Shown here one piece after another: positions 5,288 through 7,347 of a stretch of 7,347 nt of DNA. Position numbers and translations under genes: made by a program. Each line of letters opens with the position of its first letter. Position 1 is the stretch's first letter. Source of the stretch: Oscillospiraceae bacterium (GTDB lineage: Bacteria; Bacillota_A; Clostridia; Oscillospirales; Ruminococcaceae); the NCBI GenBank assembly GCA_900766795.1, contig CAAFWX010000181.1, positions 1-7,347 of the forward strand. The letters are read 5' to 3'. The notes below the pieces were generated by a model, which saw only the letters and a list, made by a program, of their open reading frames with translations, was not told the DNA's origin and made no database searches.

Positions 5288-6181
5288 ATGCACAGCAGTA
5301 ATTTTGTTGAAAGGTCGTTGGAGCTGCACCTGTTTTTCGGGCGGATAATGAAGGAGCATTCCCTGTTCCTTGAAGCGGGTTTTACCCCTGTAAACGCCGC
5401 TTTTTCGGAGAAAGCCGAGCATTTCAAATGCGAGTTTGAAGCACTGCTCTGTGAAGCGGTGAAGCTTTCAAACGGCATTATCAGTCAGCAGGTGCTTCGC
5501 TCGCAGGAAATCGTAACGGAGTTCACCGCGCTTGCCGAAAAGCAGACCGAGCATTTCACGGGAATATCCATCGACAACGAGATAACAAACATGGAGCTTC
5601 GGCTGAGAAGCGGCTGCGGAAAGTGCAGCGATAATCCCGAAATTCGCGGCACGGTGAGAAAGCTCAATCAAAAGGCGCTTTCTCTGCTGGACGGACTTAT
5701 CGCGTTCAAGGAAACGATTCTTCACAATGTTCTCTGCGGGGAAATGTTTACGATGAACTACCCGCTTCTTATCGAGCATATCATCAGAGAAGCTAAGCTG
5801 TACAGAGAGTATGTTGAGTGCCTGGAGAAGCAAGGCTCACTGCCGGACAGCTCTATGAAGGAAACCGAATGCTTCTGGAACCGTATCATGATGGAGCACG
5901 CAATGTTTATTCGCGGGCTGCTTGACCCGTGCGAAACCGAGCTGTTCAACTCAGCGGATAAGTTTGCCGATGAGTATTGTGAGCTGCTGGAAAAATGCCG
6001 CAGTGCGAATGATTCCGCCATGACCGCAAACTCGCTGGAGATAACCAAGCGGTTCAGAGATTTCAAAGCAGCGGGAACGCAGGGAATCGAGCAGAACAAG
6101 ATTCGCTCGATAATTCTGCCGCTCCTGGCAGACCACGTTCTGCGGGAGTCAAATCACTACCTCAGGCTTTTGAGAAGCTGA
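5288..6181 (+). CDS. DUF2935 family two-repeat metal-binding helical protein
   Basis: A 297-residue soluble protein without signal peptide. It consists of two homologous halves. Each begins with a helix bearing FxxRIMxEHxxFxxG/L (FFGRIMKEHSLFL, residues 16-28; FWNRIMMEHAMFI, 196-208) and ends with a helix bearing (E/D)HxxRE (EHIIREAKLY, 163-172; DHVLRESNHY, 282-291). The repeated Glu-His pairs (23/24, 163/164, 203/204, Asp282/His283) and Glu168/Glu287 are the likely metal ligands of a ferritin-like four-helix arrangement, as expected for DUF2935. The linker TGISIDNEIT (91-100) is also family-typical. The biochemical role is unknown. An extra CGKC pair (Cys110, Cys113) lies between the halves. 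GGAGG ends 7 bases before the ATG, and a terminator follows. It may be read from the antiporter transcript (133-base gap, no terminator seen) or from its own weak promoter. Confidence 0.85.
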   Translation: MHSSNFVERSLELHLFFGRIMKEHSLFLEAGFTPVNAAFSEKAEHFKCEFEALLCEAVKLSNGIISQQVLRSQEIVTEFTALAEKQTEHFTGISIDNEITNMELRLRSGCGKCSDNPEIRGTVRKLNQKALSLLDGLIAFKETILHNVLCGEMFTMNYPLLIEHIIREAKLYREYVECLEKQGSLPDSSMKETECFWNRIMMEHAMFIRGLLDPCETELFNSADKFADEYCELLEKCRSANDSAMTANSLEITKRFRDFKAAGTQGIEQNKIRSIILPLLADHVLRESNHYLRLLRS

Positions 6182-6198
6182 ACGGATTTATTAAAGCT

Positions 6199-6229
6199 GG
6201 CGCACTCTGTAACATGGGTGCGCCTTTTT
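6199..6229 (+). terminator. Rho-independent terminator after the DUF2935 gene
   Basis: GGCGCAC (6199-6205) pairs perfectly with GTGCGCC (6218-6224), with a 12-base loop and an immediate run of five T (6225-6229). It begins 17 bases after the DUF2935 stop and separates that gene from the oxidase gene downstream. Confidence 0.85.
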
Positions 6230-6309
6230 GAAATGCTCCCCAAATGATGGTCAGACCTGATTCCTACTGATAAACACCTCTGCCGCAGTTCTCTCATAAA
6301 ATGATATGT

Positions 6310-6325
6310 ACAGTGTTTAAACTGT
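6310..6325 (+). promoter_or_regulatory. Small inverted repeat upstream of the oxidase gene
   Basis: ACAGT (6310-6314) and ACTGT (6321-6325) flank GTTTAA; the core GTTTAAAC is itself palindromic. It lies about 30 bases before the start codon, where an operator could sit. It does not match the CopY box. I could not find a convincing promoter in the 6230-6338 stretch. Confidence 0.25.
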
Positions 6326-6338
6326 GCAAATCAATGAT

Positions 6339-6346
6339 AAGGAGAG
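6339..6346 (+). promoter_or_regulatory. Shine-Dalgarno supporting the TTG start of the oxidase
   Basis: AAGGAGAG, with GGAG ending 8 bases before the TTG at 6353-6355. No ATG or GTG lies closer in frame, and the family-like protein sequence begins within the first 20 residues, so TTG is the likely start. Confidence 0.65.
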
Positions 6347-6352
6347 ATTTTT

Positions 6353-7347
6353 TTGACAGAATTAACTGAATACCCTGATACCGGACAGATTCGGGTGTAT
6401 GATATTGAGGCAATCTCGCTGCCTGTGGTATATAACAAATATGGGGATTATGACCCCAACGGAATGATATATGTATTGAAACAGGATTCCGAACGGATAC
6501 GAATAAAGGCGCAGGAGCTTTTCAACTTGCCCGTACCGCAGCCCTATGAGGAGGTTCGCCCTCTTGTTATCAGAGCGAATGTCGGGGATACCGTTCAGAT
6601 AAGTTTTGAAAACAAGCTGAACCGACGCGCGTCTATTCAGTGCAGTGACTCTGCTATAACGTGCTAACGTCGGACGGCTCAAATGTCGGCTATAATCCCG
6701 ACACAACAACAAACAGGTTTATCAGTTACACTTGGCACGCGGACAAAGAGGGAGTATACCTGTTTTCGGACATGGCTGACACGCGCAGCAACGAACAGGG
6801 TACGAATGTCCACGGGCTGTTCGGAGCGATAATTGTAGAGGCGGCAGGCTCCGAATGGTATGACCCCGTGAGCGGGAAACCGCTTGAAAGCGGCTGTTCG
6901 CAGACATCTACAATCCCGCGAAGCCCGCATTCCGTGAGTATGCGGTGTTCTTCCATGACGAGCTGGAAATAAAAACAAAGGACGCTCTGCCGCCTGTTGA
7001 CCCGCACACGGGACTTCCCAACGGAACAACGGGGATAAGCTACCGCTCTGAGCCTATGCGTAACCGTCTGCCGCTCGACCCTCATGCCGACCACACCGAC
7101 ACCGCCGAGGATATTTCAATGAGCTCCTGGGCTTACGGCGACCCTGCTCCTCCTATCCTGAAAGCATATGTGGGTGACCCGTCCAAAATACGGCTGATAC
7201 ACGGCGGAGTCAAGGAAACCCATGTGTTCCATCTGCACAATCACCAGTGGAGGCTGGAGCCAGACGACCCCAAATCCACGATAATCGACTCCATTTCGAT
7301 AAGTCCGCAGGAGTGCTACACGCTGGATATTCTGTACGGTGCGGGCA
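6353..7347 (+). pseudogene. Multicopper-oxidase-like gene, frameshifted twice and cut by the window edge
   Basis: Coding similarity runs through three frames in succession: 6353 to about 6637, about 6640 to about 6893 (ending out of frame at 6972), and 6894 to the right edge. Joined, they read as one large cupredoxin protein. Segment 1 has PLVIRANVGDTVQISFENKL, a first-cupredoxin strand pattern. Segment 2 has VLTSDGSNVGYNPDTTT, the TWHADKEGVYLFSDM stretch and GTNVHGLFGAIIVE. Segment 3 has FREYAVFFHDE, YRSEPMRNRL, SSWAYGDPAPPIL and the copper-binding HVFHLHNHQW (7229-7258). The order matches long bacterial multicopper oxidases, which oxidise metals or phenols with O2; the substrate here is unknown. 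No signal peptide is seen. Lesions: one base lost near 6637-6640, an in-frame TGA at 6646-6648 where Gly is expected, and one base lost near 6892-6895 (GGCTG where GGCCTG fits). A recent pseudogene or sequence errors are both possible. The 3' end is outside the window. Confidence 0.8.

Noticed and set aside
5468..5833. Minus-strand 121-residue open frame
   Set aside because: Antisense of the DUF2935 gene; no recognisable product.
6353..6381. TTGACA at the oxidase start as a -35 element
   Set aside because: The hexamer 17 bases downstream (TGATAC) is a poor -10, and the site is inside the coding sequence at its TTG start.
6646..6648. TGA read as selenocysteine or glycine (recoding, code 25)
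   Set aside because: The position aligns with Gly in an MCO motif, so Sec is unlikely. Other genes here (sigma factor, TetR, DUF2935) end at TGA, so it is a normal stop. A base is also missing just upstream.
6629..6664. Programmed ribosomal frameshift in the oxidase
   Set aside because: No slippery heptamer is present, and the shifted frame meets TGA almost at once; a second unrelated shift lies downstream.

Overview
The window looks like the chromosome of a low-to-mid-GC Firmicute, most likely a gut-type clostridium of the Ruminococcus/Oscillospiraceae kind. This is inferred from strong GGAGG-type ribosome binding sites, sigma-A-like promoters, lineage-typical lipoprotein signal peptides and protein families, and a small intergenic palindrome of a kind I associate with these genomes. 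TAA and TGA both serve as ordinary stops, so the standard bacterial code applies. No rRNA, tRNA, CRISPR array, insertion sequence or phage gene is visible.

Left half (27-2977, minus strand): a tightly packed four-gene operon. In transcription order it encodes an ECF-type sigma factor (2977-2423), a single-pass membrane protein that is probably its anti-sigma factor (ATGA overlap), a lipoprotein with an 11-unit EETxP repeat stalk, and a second lipoprotein with the DxHW and RDSF signatures of the DHHW/AlgX-like SGNH acyltransferase-hydrolase group (TAATG overlap). The layout suggests a self-controlled envelope module: the sigma factor is held at the membrane, and on release turns on its own operon and two surface lipoproteins. 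A good sigma-A promoter and a second, possibly ECF-type, promoter lie in tandem upstream.

Middle (2978-5154): a 348-base divergent intergenic region holds those promoters, a two-hairpin REP-like repeat, and a near-consensus promoter for a TetR-family regulator. That promoter is bracketed by an 11-bp inverted repeat that could be the regulator's operator. The regulator is followed directly by a CPA2-type cation/proton antiporter carrying the AspAsp pair. The two probably form an autoregulated ion- or pH-homeostasis operon.

Right (5288-7347, plus strand): a two-repeat DUF2935 protein, a predicted metal-binding helical bundle, ends in a clear rho-independent terminator. After a 171-base gap comes a large multicopper-oxidase-like gene that runs off the right edge. 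It is broken by two -1 frameshifts and one in-frame TGA, with the first lesion inside a predicted copper-site motif. Its remaining sequence is well conserved, so it is either a very recent pseudogene or carries sequence errors.

Nothing here is certain to be a new system. The best candidates for follow-up are the sigma/anti-sigma/dual-lipoprotein operon, the bracketed TetR promoter, and the state of the oxidase gene.
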